Notes: generated by a model from the letters alone, not told the origin. A stretch of DNA of 64,000 nt from Alphaproteobacteria bacterium (GCA_028285305.1 JANQPV010000009.1:62001-126000), one strand, 5' to 3'; shown: positions 1 through 9,171, counted from the stretch's first letter. Numbers and translations are program-made.

Positions 1-1
1 T

Positions 2-433
2 GTTATCGAAGGTGTGTTCCCAGCACCTCCGGAAAAGGTCTTTGCGGCCTTCACCGAGCCGGAACAAGTGATGAAGTGGTTTGGGCCCAAGCCAGGCGCG
101 CTTCATTCTGCTGAAATCGACCTGAGAGAAGGCGGCAAATGGCGGTTTGTGGAGAGTTTAGAAAAAGAAAGAACGGTCGCTTTTGAGGGAACTTATCTTG
201 AGATCGAGCGAAACCAGCGGCTCGTCTTTTCGTGGGCGAAAGTCGTGTATGAGGGTGAAGAGCGCGAAGACAGCGGAGACTCTCGGGTCGAGATCACCTT
301 CGATCCCCATCCTGAGGGAACTCGCGTGCGCCTCATACACTCTCAGATTGACGATGAAACCATGCGACGCGGCTTCGGTGGTGGCTGGGAGCGAGGGTTG
401 GGCAACTTGTCAGCGCACCTGTCCAACACTTAG
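2..433 (+). CDS. SRPBCC / AHSA1-family protein (5' end outside window)
   Basis: The reading frame is open to the left edge, so the true start lies before the window; a GTG at 14 is inside the domain and is unlikely to be the start. The visible 143 residues begin in the first strand and helix of an AHSA1-type fold (PAPPEKVFAAFTEPEQVMKWFG), followed by a GGKWRF turn and an EGTYLEI strand. These are the usual landmarks of polyketide-cyclase/AHSA1 proteins, which bind hydrophobic ligands in a helix-grip cavity. The ligand cannot be deduced. The neighbour is a converging GST gene. Confidence 0.8.
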   Translation, partial: VIEGVFPAPPEKVFAAFTEPEQVMKWFGPKPGALHSAEIDLREGGKWRFVESLEKERTVAFEGTYLEIERNQRLVFSWAKVVYEGEEREDSGDSRVEITFDPHPEGTRVRLIHSQIDDETMRRGFGGGWERGLGNLSAHLSNT

Positions 434-451
434 AGACGTTGGTTGCGTCCC

Positions 452-1222
452 TTAGTCTATCTGACTGCTCGTGGGGCGGTGGTTCGCATAGATTTCAAGC
501 ACCCATTTGCCGCCTGGATGCGACCGCCACTCTTCTAGCCAGCCATCGACGCGCGGCGGCGTCGGACTGGGCCAACTCATGGACGGCGAGGGTGGGCTCA
601 CCCCGATTGCAAGGATCGACGCTGCCGCGAGATCGGCGATGCTGAATCGCTCGCCCACCAAAAAGCCAGAGGGCTGGACGTTTGCCTCTATGTAGTCGAA
701 GCCTCGGCGTGTTGTCTTGAGGGCCGCCGCGACCCCTTCAGGTGAGTCACATCCCAATGCTTTGCGCAGCCGAGGTGCCATGCGCGCAGTCAAAAGACCG
801 TACATCGTCCGTATAGCCCTTCCATGATGGACCCCGAATATTTCCGCCACATACTGAGGATGATTCAAAAGTATGTCGAACAAGGCGGCGCGGATGTTTG
901 GGCCGATGTCCTCGTCGAATACTCTTTGAATCTCTAGTGTTCGGGCTTGCTCTTCCGGGTCTTCGGGAAGGAGCGGGCGTTCCGGGTATCTGGTGTCGAG
1001 TTGCGCCAGAATTTCCGCCGAACCGTTGACCACCTCTCCATTGTCAAACCGAACGACGGGCACTTGGCGCTGACCGGTGAGCTTTTGAACCGGCCTTGCT
1101 TGCAGGGGCGGCATGAAGGATTTCCGGATATGGGGAACGGCTTTGTGGTCGAGCCCCCAGCGCGCCTTTTCGTTGTAGTGCGAATAATTCAGTTGCCACA
1201 GTTCGACTTTGGATTTTGACAT
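452..1222 (-). CDS. Glutathione S-transferase family protein
   Basis: 256 residues. The N-terminal thioredoxin-like domain (about 5-85) contains YNEKARWGL at the glutathione-thiol position, the cis-proline in QVPVV (P55) and the SAEI glutathione-contact motif (68-71). The all-helical C-terminal domain follows. A strong Shine-Dalgarno AGGAGG precedes the ATG. Cytosolic conjugation or reduction of electrophiles is the family role; the substrate is unknown. It is divergent from a TetR regulator, and the shared 70-bp gap carries two tandem operator-like dyads, so the GST is probably the regulated target. Confidence 0.88.
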   Translation of the reverse strand: MSKSKVELWQLNYSHYNEKARWGLDHKAVPHIRKSFMPPLQARPVQKLTGQRQVPVVRFDNGEVVNGSAEILAQLDTRYPERPLLPEDPEEQARTLEIQRVFDEDIGPNIRAALFDILLNHPQYVAEIFGVHHGRAIRTMYGLLTARMAPRLRKALGCDSPEGVAAALKTTRRGFDYIEANVQPSGFLVGERFSIADLAAASILAIGVSPPSPSMSWPSPTPPRVDGWLEEWRSHPGGKWVLEIYANHRPTSSQID

Positions 1223-1235
1223 GAGCGACCTCCTA

Positions 1236-1280
1236 TTGCATGATGATTAACATGCAAATTGAGTGATGATCAACATGCAA
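1236..1280. promoter_or_regulatory. Tandem TetR-type operator between GST and tetR
   Basis: Copy 1 (1236-1257) is a perfect dyad TTGCATG-N8-CATGCAA. Copy 2 (1259-1280) repeats it in the same orientation as TTGAGTG-N8-CATGCAA, with the centre nearly conserved (ATGATTAA and ATGATCAA). The 23-bp period places both on nearly the same DNA face. The position between divergent GST and TetR starts fits a repressor site controlling both genes. The role is inferred; the repeats are read directly. Confidence 0.7.
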
Positions 1281-1292
1281 TAGAGGCCGCTG

Positions 1293-1868
1293 ATGCGCTA
1301 TAGTCGGGAGCATAAGGAGAAAACGAAACAAAGGATCATCCGGGTGGCCGGACGGCTCTTTCGGAAGAAAGGGTATGACGGCGTCGGTATTGATGACATT
1401 ATGGCGGCGGCCAAACTCACCAGAGGGGGGTTCTACGGATACTTCAAATCAAAAGCGGATCTGTTCGCCCATGCGATCAGTCAGCAACCTGATTTTGTGA
1501 CCCGTTTGAGGGCTCGCAATGGCAGCACGCCGCGTTCGCTGCGAGAAGCAGCCAAGAAGGAAGTGGAGGGCTATTTGCATCCCTTCCATCGGAAAATGGT
1601 TGGCGAAGGGTGTGAGCTGGCGTCACTCTCCGTAGACACCGCCAGAGCATCCAAGGCTGCGCAAGAAGGATATGCCGCCCAAGTCAAGGAACTCATTGCC
1701 GAGTTTGAGCGGGGCATGGACGATGGTCCTGCTGCGCAAAGTCGTGCGATCCGGGCCATGGTGATGTGCGTGGGCGGATTGCTCATCGCCCGCGGAATGG
1801 GCGATGACGAACTTGCCATCGAAGTCCTCGCCGCCGCCCGGGAGGGTGCGAAGCGGGAGCTGGGTTAG
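1293..1868 (+). CDS. TetR/AcrR family transcriptional regulator
   Basis: 191 residues. The N-terminal helix-turn-helix spans about residues 12-58 (RIIRVAGRLFRKKGYDGVGIDD ... FYGYFKSKADLF shape), followed by an all-helical ligand-binding and dimerisation domain. The start ATG lies 12 bp after the second operator half, consistent with autorepression. Related TetR proteins repress a neighbouring detoxification gene until an electrophile or drug binds; here the divergent GST is the obvious partner. The ligand is unknown. Confidence 0.9.
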   Translation: MRYSREHKEKTKQRIIRVAGRLFRKKGYDGVGIDDIMAAAKLTRGGFYGYFKSKADLFAHAISQQPDFVTRLRARNGSTPRSLREAAKKEVEGYLHPFHRKMVGEGCELASLSVDTARASKAAQEGYAAQVKELIAEFERGMDDGPAAQSRAIRAMVMCVGGLLIARGMGDDELAIEVLAAAREGAKRELG

Positions 1869-1931
1869 CACCGTGCGTTTGCTCGATTGATTCTTGATCA
1901 ACCGGTTCGTAAGATCATATCTGGAAACGTC

Positions 1932-3083
1932 TCATTCGCTCTGGGGCTCCATTGGTCCAGTGCGGGTGGCGCCGTCTTCGATCCCCGTTTCCGGGCATAA
2001 GCTCTTCAGGGCGCGCCATTCCTCAGCGCTCATCACCGGACGGGTTTTTCCGCCGACGGCATCGCGGGCCGCATCAGCGCGTTCGTCAGAAAATGGGTGT
2101 GTGCGGATAAAGGACTGAACGGTGCGAACGCGGTCGTCTTCAATCTCTTCTTGGGCGGCTAGCCGGTCGAAAAACGCCGTCATGCCTTGCGTTCCTATGC
2201 CGGTCGCGTTCAGACGTTCGATGGCATACTCGTCCGCTTCTCTTTCGAATTCTCGGGAATACGACACGTTGGCCAGTTCCGACCCCGCGATCAGGATCCA
2301 CTGGGACGATCCCCCGCCGCCACCGGTTATCAACTGCACGATAAACGACGTTCCCATATAGCGGGTGAGGGCGACCATGGAATGGCGATACTCCACATGG
2401 CCGAATTCATGGGCAAGCACTGCGGCAAGTTCGTCCGGACCTGATATAGCGTGCAGCAACTCTCCCGTGACGACAACGTATCCGCCCGGCAAGGCAAACG
2501 CGTTCACCATCCCGGCTTTGACCAACGTGACACTGACTTCGCCTTCGAGAGGGGTGCCTTCCGTCAAAAGGTGCGTCAAGTCATCCAGCGCGGTGCGCCC
2601 GTCCTCGGCTGTATCGGGCGTAGCGACACACTCAGGCCATTGACGAAAAACGTCCTCGGCGACGGTTGCCCCGATCTGTTTTTCTGTCTCTACTGGAATG
2701 CGTTGGGCGATGGGTTCGGCCAGAAGCGGGATTGAATAGTAGACCCCCGCCAAGAAGGCGACCGTGATGGCGCCATATGCGACCGCAAGGCCGAGGGTCT
2801 TGACGATGGAGCTCTGTGCGAAGAGTTTTTTGGGCAGATACCCTTTCAAATAGGCGACGGCCTCAGGATGTTCGACGACTAAGCGCGCTTCGCCGTCATC
2901 GTGGCACCCTAAGCGTAGAGGTTGAGATTTGTAGTTGGCCTTGACGGTAAATATTCGATCAAGCGGCCAGTTTGCCAAGACTTGGCCATCCGCGAGACGA
3001 ATGCTTAGATGGTGGCTGTCGACTGAGAGTTCTACATCGTGCGCGGCTGCCGATGACCCGTCATAATAGGTGGCGCGCACCAT
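1932..3083 (-). CDS. M48-family zinc metallopeptidase with N-terminal DUF7092-like domain
   Basis: 383 residues. Residues 1-80 form a beta-rich domain typical of membrane-bound alphaproteobacterial M48 peptidases. One membrane segment lies at about 94-117, so the catalytic domain probably faces the periplasm. The zinc site is HEFGH (225-229, ligands H225 and H229, catalytic E226), with the third ligand in EREAD (280-284). Start GVs such as NAFALPGGYVVV are usual for the Oma1/BepA-like fold. It lies 14 bp after the upstream DUF898 gene and is co-oriented, so the two are probably co-transcribed. The role is likely membrane-protein quality control. Confidence 0.88.
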   Translation of the reverse strand: MVRATYYDGSSAAAHDVELSVDSHHLSIRLADGQVLANWPLDRIFTVKANYKSQPLRLGCHDDGEARLVVEHPEAVAYLKGYLPKKLFAQSSIVKTLGLAVAYGAITVAFLAGVYYSIPLLAEPIAQRIPVETEKQIGATVAEDVFRQWPECVATPDTAEDGRTALDDLTHLLTEGTPLEGEVSVTLVKAGMVNAFALPGGYVVVTGELLHAISGPDELAAVLAHEFGHVEYRHSMVALTRYMGTSFIVQLITGGGGGSSQWILIAGSELANVSYSREFEREADEYAIERLNATGIGTQGMTAFFDRLAAQEEIEDDRVRTVQSFIRTHPFSDERADAARDAVGGKTRPVMSAEEWRALKSLCPETGIEDGATRTGPMEPQSE

Positions 3084-3097
3084 GAGTTTTGCTCCTG

Positions 3098-4495
3098 TTA
3101 AACGGCCCCAAGGTCGAACGCGTCCGCTAGTCCTTCGCCGAGCCCAGGCTTTCCGGCGCTTGTTTGCATAATGCCGTGAATGTCGAGTTCACCCTCTGCT
3201 TCTAACCTTCGGAAAATATACCGAAACGTGCGGACTTGAGTATAGGGGAGGCCCAGCCCTAAAGTCAGTACAATGATGAGGAGATTGCCGATTCCTAGCC
3301 AAAGCAAACTGATGGTCGTTGCGCGCAGCTTAAACTTAACGCTTTCGAATGTCGTCGACTGCGCGAAGTAGCGCATTTCTTTCGCCTGGTACCAAACGGT
3401 TGTGAGGGCAACAAAGATCAAGAAGCCGTAGATGGCCACGAGCGCTTGAAGGAAGGCAAAGACTTCTTCGGAGGTGGTCGGCTCCATGGTGATGTTCTCT
3501 ACGATCCCCGGAAAGAGATAACCGATCGCTGCAAAATACCCAATCACGACGAATATGTTGAGTGCCCACACCATGGCAAACACCCGGTAGAGAGGGCCGG
3601 CGCGGCCATTGAATCGGAACTGGCGATCGCCGAACCACATGTTGGAGATCATTTGGCGCATTAGCGTGACGTTTTGCAAAGGTGTGAGCCAGGTCAGTGT
3701 CAGGACGTTCCCGATGGCAAAATAAAGATACCTGAAGCCGTATAGGAGAGACGAACCGGTTTGACCAAATCGGATGCTTCGCCATGAGGTTCGAGATAAA
3801 CGGTACGCCCGAGCTCGGTAAACAGCTACTCCAATCAGGAAAATGAAAAGGAGGTAGAGCGGGATATACAGTGCCGCGTAGATGGGACCATATACCGTGG
3901 ACAGATACTCGATTGCCGCGAACGCGGCGATGATGGGTAGGATGACGAATACGCTTGCAAACAAAAAACCCAGGAAAAGTTCGAGCCCTCGGCCCGTATA
4001 TTCAAGGGTCTCGTCGTTGATGGTGGTTTTGCTCCACAAATAACGGCGGACATTCGTCCGTGCCCAAAACCGGTAGAGAGAGAGGGTCAAAATGTTGAAC
4101 AATATATTGCGGAGCACCAGGGGGGTGATCTGACGTGCAGTTGCCGTTTGATCAAACTCCAGCGGAACGCGGCCTGGCCGCTCCCCCAAACGGGCGCTAC
4201 CTTCGTCTTGCGTATCACCGCCGGACGGATCTTCTTTTGCGGTTGTCTGGTCGTCATCGCCGCGCAGAACGCTATGGGGTCGGCGTAAGGATCGGCGGAG
4301 TGGAGGTGAAATCCGCCCTGTTTGGTCAAGGCTTGTTTCGTTGTCCGGCGCTTCAACGATTGCCTCGCCGGCAGGTTCGTCTTGCGGCATTTCGGCCAAG
4401 TCCGGCGCCCCAACCAGCTCTCCGAACACATTGACGCGTGGTTGCCCCCGTTTCCGGCGCCAGCGTCCCGTCGATCGCCGCGTCACCATCACCAA
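3098..4495 (-). CDS. DUF898 (YjgN-like) multi-pass membrane protein
   Basis: 465 residues. The first ~110 residues are polar, charged and probably disordered. From about residue 112 comes the DUF898 core, with the family signature in which a start strand is followed by NILFNILTLSLYRFWARTNVRR. About six hydrophobic helices follow. Function is unknown for the family. The pairing with an M48 peptidase downstream is common in alphaproteobacteria and suggests a joint envelope function. AAAGGGG lies 7 nt before the ATG. The gene is divergent from the HerA-like ATPase gene. Confidence 0.85.
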   Translation of the reverse strand: MVMVTRRSTGRWRRKRGQPRVNVFGELVGAPDLAEMPQDEPAGEAIVEAPDNETSLDQTGRISPPLRRSLRRPHSVLRGDDDQTTAKEDPSGGDTQDEGSARLGERPGRVPLEFDQTATARQITPLVLRNILFNILTLSLYRFWARTNVRRYLWSKTTINDETLEYTGRGLELFLGFLFASVFVILPIIAAFAAIEYLSTVYGPIYAALYIPLYLLFIFLIGVAVYRARAYRLSRTSWRSIRFGQTGSSLLYGFRYLYFAIGNVLTLTWLTPLQNVTLMRQMISNMWFGDRQFRFNGRAGPLYRVFAMVWALNIFVVIGYFAAIGYLFPGIVENITMEPTTSEEVFAFLQALVAIYGFLIFVALTTVWYQAKEMRYFAQSTTFESVKFKLRATTISLLWLGIGNLLIIVLTLGLGLPYTQVRTFRYIFRRLEAEGELDIHGIMQTSAGKPGLGEGLADAFDLGAV

Positions 4496-4533
4496 ACCCC
4501 TTTTTTACCCATTTTGATCGTGAGATTACCCGA

Positions 4534-4547
4534 GATTCTGCAGAATC
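4534..4547. promoter_or_regulatory. 14-bp perfect palindrome in divergent promoter region
   Basis: GATTCTGCAGAATC is a perfect palindrome between the divergent DUF898 and HerA-like genes, a few bases before a TATGAT (4550-4555) that could serve as a rightward -10 box. It could be an operator; no regulator gene adjoins it. Confidence 0.35.
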
Positions 4548-4630
4548 ACTATGATAGAGCGACTTCTGGGGCCTCCTGGATCGCGTAACCGCGTGTAAAA
4601 CATCCACACTGTGACACGGAATACTCATAT

Positions 4631-6133
4631 ATGGCGAATGCAGAGACCATTTTCATCGGCGCCGGAGAGAAGCGCCAAGAACTCATCCTAAAATTGGCGA
4701 ACCGCCATGGTTTAATTGCAGGAGCAACAGGGACCGGGAAAACGGTTACTTTGCAGATATTGGCAGAAGGGTTCGCTGCTTCCGGCGTTCCCGTATTTGT
4801 GGCGGACGTAAAGGGCGATCTCTCGGGTATCAGCCAAGCCGGAAAGTCTAAGCCGTTCCTGCATGAGCGCGCAGATACAATTGGTTTTGAAGACTACCAA
4901 TTTGAGGGCTTCCCAACGGTGTTTTGGGACCTTTATGGCAAGCAAGGCCATCCCATTCGTACGACGATTTCGGAAATGGGGCCGCTCCTCCTGTCTCGCC
5001 TTTTGGAACTCAACGACACCCAAGAAGGGGTTCTGAACATCGCGTTTCGTGTTGCCGATGAAGAGGGTCTTTTACTTCTGGATCTCAAGGATCTGCGCGC
5101 TCTTATGACTTATGTCGGAGAGAATGCAAAAGAGCTCTCCCTCGAATACGGCCGTGTTTCGACCGCTTCGGTCGGCGCCATTCAGCGGCGTCTCTTGGTG
5201 CTCGATGAACAGGGCGGAGAGAAGTTCTTCGGCGAGCCAGCCCTTGATCTGTTCGATTTTATGGAGCCGGCGCCGGATGGACGGGCACATATCAACGTTC
5301 TTGCCGCGGACGAACTTATGATGGCGCCCCGGCTTTATGCGACTTTCCTATTGTGGTTGCTCTCTGAATTGTTCGAGGAACTCCCAGAAGTCGGCGATCC
5401 AAAAAAGCCCAAGCTCGTCTTCTTTTTTGATGAGGCGCACTTGCTTTTCAAAGATGCGCCGAAGGCGCTTGAGGACAAGATTGCCCAGGTCGTGCGGCTT
5501 ATTCGCTCGAAAGGGGTCGGCGTCTATTTTGTCACGCAAAATCCGCTCGATGTTCCCGAGGAGGTTTTGGGGCAACTGGGGAACCGGGTTCAACATGCCC
5601 TGCGGGCGTTCACGCCGAGGGATCAGCGGGCGGTCAAAACAGCGGCCGACACCTTCCGGCCCAATCCCAGCTTCAAAGCGGCGGACGTGATCACCCAACT
5701 GGGTGTGGGCGAAGCGCTTGTCTCCACGCTGGAAAAGAAAGGCGTGCCGGGTATTGTAGACCGTACGCTGATCAGGCCTCCTAGTTCGCGCATGGGACCG
5801 ATAACTAAAAAAGAGCGTACACAGATTATTTCCGACAGTCTGATCGGAGATATCTATGCGGAAGAACGAGATAGGGAGTCTGCCTACGAACTCCTGCGTG
5901 AAATGGCCGAAGACCGCGTGAGAGAGCAAGAACGTGAAGCGCGGCGCCGGGACAAGGCAAAGTCTCGTGGGCGGTCGTCTCGAACGTCTGGTGTTCGTCG
6001 CCGACGGTCCTCCAACCGGCAAAGCGTCGGCGAAGCCTTTGCGAAAACGGTCGCCCGCACCATCGGCCGGGAACTGGTACGCGGGGTATTGGGAACGTTT
6101 TCGGGCAAGAAGAAGAGGCGCCGGCGTCGATAA
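4631..6133 (+). CDS. HerA-like ATPase, DUF853 (YjgR) family
   Basis: 500 residues. Walker A GATGTGKT is at 31-38 and the Walker B stretch KLVFFFDEAHLLF is near 258-270, with an arginine-finger/sensor region VTQNPLDVPEEVLGQLGNR after it. This is the FtsK/HerA-clade RecA fold of DUF853 proteins, which are cytosolic and of unknown role. The C-terminal ~100 residues are extremely basic (Arg/Lys/Ser runs, ending in five arginines after KKK), suggesting nucleic-acid or membrane contact. The Shine-Dalgarno is weak (ACGGA). Length is normal for the family. Confidence 0.9.
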   Translation: MANAETIFIGAGEKRQELILKLANRHGLIAGATGTGKTVTLQILAEGFAASGVPVFVADVKGDLSGISQAGKSKPFLHERADTIGFEDYQFEGFPTVFWDLYGKQGHPIRTTISEMGPLLLSRLLELNDTQEGVLNIAFRVADEEGLLLLDLKDLRALMTYVGENAKELSLEYGRVSTASVGAIQRRLLVLDEQGGEKFFGEPALDLFDFMEPAPDGRAHINVLAADELMMAPRLYATFLLWLLSELFEELPEVGDPKKPKLVFFFDEAHLLFKDAPKALEDKIAQVVRLIRSKGVGVYFVTQNPLDVPEEVLGQLGNRVQHALRAFTPRDQRAVKTAADTFRPNPSFKAADVITQLGVGEALVSTLEKKGVPGIVDRTLIRPPSSRMGPITKKERTQIISDSLIGDIYAEERDRESAYELLREMAEDRVREQEREARRRDKAKSRGRSSRTSGVRRRRSSNRQSVGEAFAKTVARTIGRELVRGVLGTFSGKKKRRRRR

Positions 6134-6249
6134 CTATCTCGGTCCATCCGTATATGAGGGCGGCCATGTTGATGCCGCGAAGGCGGGGCATTCTTCCATC
6201 GGTTCACTGCCGTCAAAGCATAAAAAAGGTGGCACACCAGGAGATTGCT

Positions 6250-7065
6250 ATGAATGCGCTCAAATGTCTGGTCGGGATTGTTATTATCGTCGCGGTTTAT
6301 CACGTGTCCTATGCCGAAGAGGAGGCTGGCCCGAGAACTGAGCGGTTTGGCTTTGCCGATACCCTTGGACATCACATCCTATTGCAGGTCGAACCAAGTT
6401 TTGAGACGCAGCTGTTGACTCGGGCGATTTGTGCGCAAGGGCGGTCTCTTCCTGTTACGGCCGTGAGCATGGCGGATATCCCCCACACTCATCCTACGGA
6501 CGAGCGGGCTGAGGACAAAGATTTTCATTCCCTTGGGGGAACGGTCTACCATGTAGGAGAGCCGGGAACGGCACCTCACGATACGTGTTACCTGGTGGAC
6601 CAGAAATCTATTGACGAGAGTGATGTTTTGGTTCCCGGACAGACGGATGAACCATGTCCAGAGGCGCTGAACAATCAGTTGGAAGCGGATCTTCGCCGTG
6701 TGGTCGCAAAGTGTTCCGTTCTGGCAATGTTTGAAAGCGGATTGCGGATCGCTCTCGTGGAGTATCAGCCCGAAGGAAAACACCTGCTCGCCAGTTTGAC
6801 TTTGTTTGGAGATGATCGGCTCGCCAATTTCTTGATGCCAGCGAAATCGGGTACAGGCAGCGCATGGCGGGTCGATGACGAAGAAGAGATTAGCGCAGAG
6901 GACTTTGAGGTCTTGTTTGGGCTTAATGGACCGGAGGGCGCTGCTGTGGCCATCGCTTGGGCAGGCGCGGAAGGCTCGAATATCGGCCTCTATCAGGTTC
7001 AGGGCGATACGCTCGAAATTGTGGCCGAGGGCTATCGGTATTTTCAGTTTCCCGATGCGCAATAG
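6250..7065 (+). CDS. Secreted hypothetical protein
   Basis: 271 residues from the ATG at 6250, which has AGGAGA 6 nt upstream; the frame is open further upstream, but this start opens directly into a signal peptide (MNALKCLVGIVIIVAVYHVSYAEE). The mature part has several cysteines and acidic patches but no motif I recognise. It is probably periplasmic. The gene starts 116 bp after the HerA-like ATPase, in the same orientation, and is followed by a hairpin. Confidence 0.65.
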   Translation: MNALKCLVGIVIIVAVYHVSYAEEEAGPRTERFGFADTLGHHILLQVEPSFETQLLTRAICAQGRSLPVTAVSMADIPHTHPTDERAEDKDFHSLGGTVYHVGEPGTAPHDTCYLVDQKSIDESDVLVPGQTDEPCPEALNNQLEADLRRVVAKCSVLAMFESGLRIALVEYQPEGKHLLASLTLFGDDRLANFLMPAKSGTGSAWRVDDEEEISAEDFEVLFGLNGPEGAAVAIAWAGAEGSNIGLYQVQGDTLEIVAEGYRYFQFPDAQ

Positions 7066-7066
7066 C

Positions 7067-7094
7067 AAGGGCGACCGGCAATTCGGTCGCCCTT
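7067..7094 (+). terminator. Hairpin after the secreted hypothetical gene
   Basis: AAGGGCGACCG-GCAATT-CGGTCGCCCTT is an 11-bp perfect stem with a 6-nt loop directly after the stop codon. The downstream T-run is poor (CTTAATC), so it may be a bidirectional or weak terminator; the EF-G-like gene converges from the right. Confidence 0.6.
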
Positions 7095-7140
7095 AATCGA
7101 AAGTCCTGAACCGGGTCGGCTGGGCGCCCCTGGTTGATCG

Positions 7141-9171
7141 TTACTCCGCAGTCGCCGATTGCACCACTTGGTCCGCCAATCGTCCGGTGAGCTCAGATAG
7201 GTGGTCGTAGTCTGACTCATAGGTTGCGGAGCCCAGGGTGACCGACCTTAGTTCGATGATGAGATCGTGAAGCTCTGCTTGCGGAATGTGAGCCTCAATG
7301 GCATCCCAGCCCGGCCAGCCCTCGCGGCCGTCGAAGCCGAGAATGTGGCCGCGCCGCGAACTGACGATGGAGTTAATCTGTCCGGTGAACTCGGACGGCG
7401 CCATGATTGAGACTTTCATGATGGGTTCGAGCAAAACCGGTTGGCATTCTGGCAACGCCTCGGACATGGCCATGCGCCCGGCCATTTTGAACGCCATGTC
7501 TGAGCTATCCACGCTGTGATAGCTGCCATCGACCAGCTTTACACCGACGTCCACAACAGGAAAGCCGAGGGGACCCGAGCGCAGATAGTCCTTCACGCCG
7601 GCTTCGACGCTCGGGATGTACTGTTTCGGGATGGCACCTCCCGTGATCGTATTGCTGAACTCAAACCCCGTTCCAGCCGGAACCGGCGCTATTTCCACAA
7701 CGACATCGCCGAATTGGCCGTGACCGCCAGACTGTTTCTTGTAGCGGCTATGATGCTTGGCCGATTTTCGGATTGTTTCCCGGTACGGAATTTTGGGGAG
7801 GTGCTCTTTTGCAGCAACGCCAAAGCGGTTGTTGAGCCGGTCCAGAGCCAGTTTGATGTGAAGATCGCCTTGGCCTCGAAGCAATATCTCATTTGACTCA
7901 GCATTTTGTTCGCACACGAGCGAAGGATCTTCTTCGCAGATCTTAATGAGCGACGAAACAAGCTTAACTTCGTCTTTCCGATTGGTGGGCTCAAGGGCGA
8001 CCGTGAATACCGGGTGAAGGACGTTGAAATCAGGCGCGGGCGCTGGGTCGCCTCCCGCGTTTAATCTGTGGCCCGTCTGAACCTTGTCGAGCTTCGCGAA
8101 GGCGACAACGTCACCCGCTTGCGCAGAAGACGTCTTGTTTGATTTGTCGCCATGCAGAGTAAACAATCCTGACGGTGCCTCGCCGCCGATTTTGTCATTG
8201 TCGCTAAACGTTCCGGCCAATATGCGTGCGAGAGAGAGCTTGCCCAGATGCTGTTGGTTGAAGGTTTTGAGAACTTGCGCTGTTGATTGATCGGTTTCTA
8301 CACCAAGGCGGAGTTGGACATTTTCTAGGTCCGGCGTTTCGTGGCGGAGCGCCTTGAGAAGGCGGTGCACACCGCTTACCTTTAGGGCAGACCCCATAAG
8401 CACGGGTATGATCAAGCCCTCTTGGAGTTCTTTTGCGAGGTCTTGGCAGATTTCTTCCCGGGGCGGCTGGGTGTCCTCAAGCAATTCCTCCATGAGGTGA
8501 TCGTCGAAGTCAGCCAGAGTTTCCAACATCTCATATTGCGCCGTGCCGAAACGATCGGAGAGATCGTCTGGAATGTCGATCTGTTTTGAAGGCTCGCCGT
8601 CCTGATAGACATAGGCGCGCCCGTGCGCCAAATCAGCGTAGCCTGTAATCTCATCGTTGGTGCGTATGGGAATCTGGCGGAGAACGATCGGCTTTTGAGT
8701 GACGCTGCGCAGAGCGTCTGCAAGTCCCGCAATGGATCCACCTGCGAGATCAACTTTGTTGGCAAAAATGTAGTGGGGAACGCCGAGATCTTCGAGCGTC
8801 TTTAACAGGGGGGCAAGAGAAACGATTTTGGAAGTATCGGTTTCGGTGACGACAATCGCTGCATCGCATATGGGCAGTATACTGAGAGACTCTTGCGATA
8901 ATTCGATTGAGCCTGGGCAATCAATAAAGGTATAGTTTTCGCCCATGAACTGGGTTGTGGCGATGTTGAGTTCCGTGCCCATCTGGCGGGCCTTGGCCTC
9001 ATCGCTGAAGTCGCCAAAAATATGAGAGCCGTTTGCTGAGCGGCGATCTAATGCGCCGGTCTGAAAGAGAATGGATTCGAGGAGTTGCGTCTTTCCGCTG
9101 GATTGGGGGCCGACAAGGGCAATGACACGTGTGGATTGACGGGGTCTTTTGGGTTGCACATTTCCAGGCAT
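7141..9171 (-). CDS. Elongation factor G-like GTPase (alphaproteobacterial paralogue)
   Basis: 676 residues from the ATG at 9171, chosen because AGGAGG lies 6 nt before it; the frame is open further upstream without a better start. G1 is GPQSSGKT (21-28), G3 is DCPGS (84-88), G4 is NKVD (138-141), followed by EF-G domains II to V. Canonical EF-G has DTPGH in G3; the catalytic histidine is replaced here by Ser88. The protein is also shorter than true EF-G (about 700). A housekeeping fusA would sit beside rpsG and tufA, which are absent here, so this is a paralogue of uncertain translational role. Confidence 0.85.
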   Translation of the reverse strand: MPGNVQPKRPRQSTRVIALVGPQSSGKTQLLESILFQTGALDRRSANGSHIFGDFSDEAKARQMGTELNIATTQFMGENYTFIDCPGSIELSQESLSILPICDAAIVVTETDTSKIVSLAPLLKTLEDLGVPHYIFANKVDLAGGSIAGLADALRSVTQKPIVLRQIPIRTNDEITGYADLAHGRAYVYQDGEPSKQIDIPDDLSDRFGTAQYEMLETLADFDDHLMEELLEDTQPPREEICQDLAKELQEGLIIPVLMGSALKVSGVHRLLKALRHETPDLENVQLRLGVETDQSTAQVLKTFNQQHLGKLSLARILAGTFSDNDKIGGEAPSGLFTLHGDKSNKTSSAQAGDVVAFAKLDKVQTGHRLNAGGDPAPAPDFNVLHPVFTVALEPTNRKDEVKLVSSLIKICEEDPSLVCEQNAESNEILLRGQGDLHIKLALDRLNNRFGVAAKEHLPKIPYRETIRKSAKHHSRYKKQSGGHGQFGDVVVEIAPVPAGTGFEFSNTITGGAIPKQYIPSVEAGVKDYLRSGPLGFPVVDVGVKLVDGSYHSVDSSDMAFKMAGRMAMSEALPECQPVLLEPIMKVSIMAPSEFTGQINSIVSSRRGHILGFDGREGWPGWDAIEAHIPQAELHDLIIELRSVTLGSATYESDYDHLSELTGRLADQVVQSATAE

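Noticed and set aside
7141-9171. Housekeeping fusA
   Set aside because: The G3 histidine is replaced, the chain is short and no rpsL-rpsG-tufA neighbours are present.
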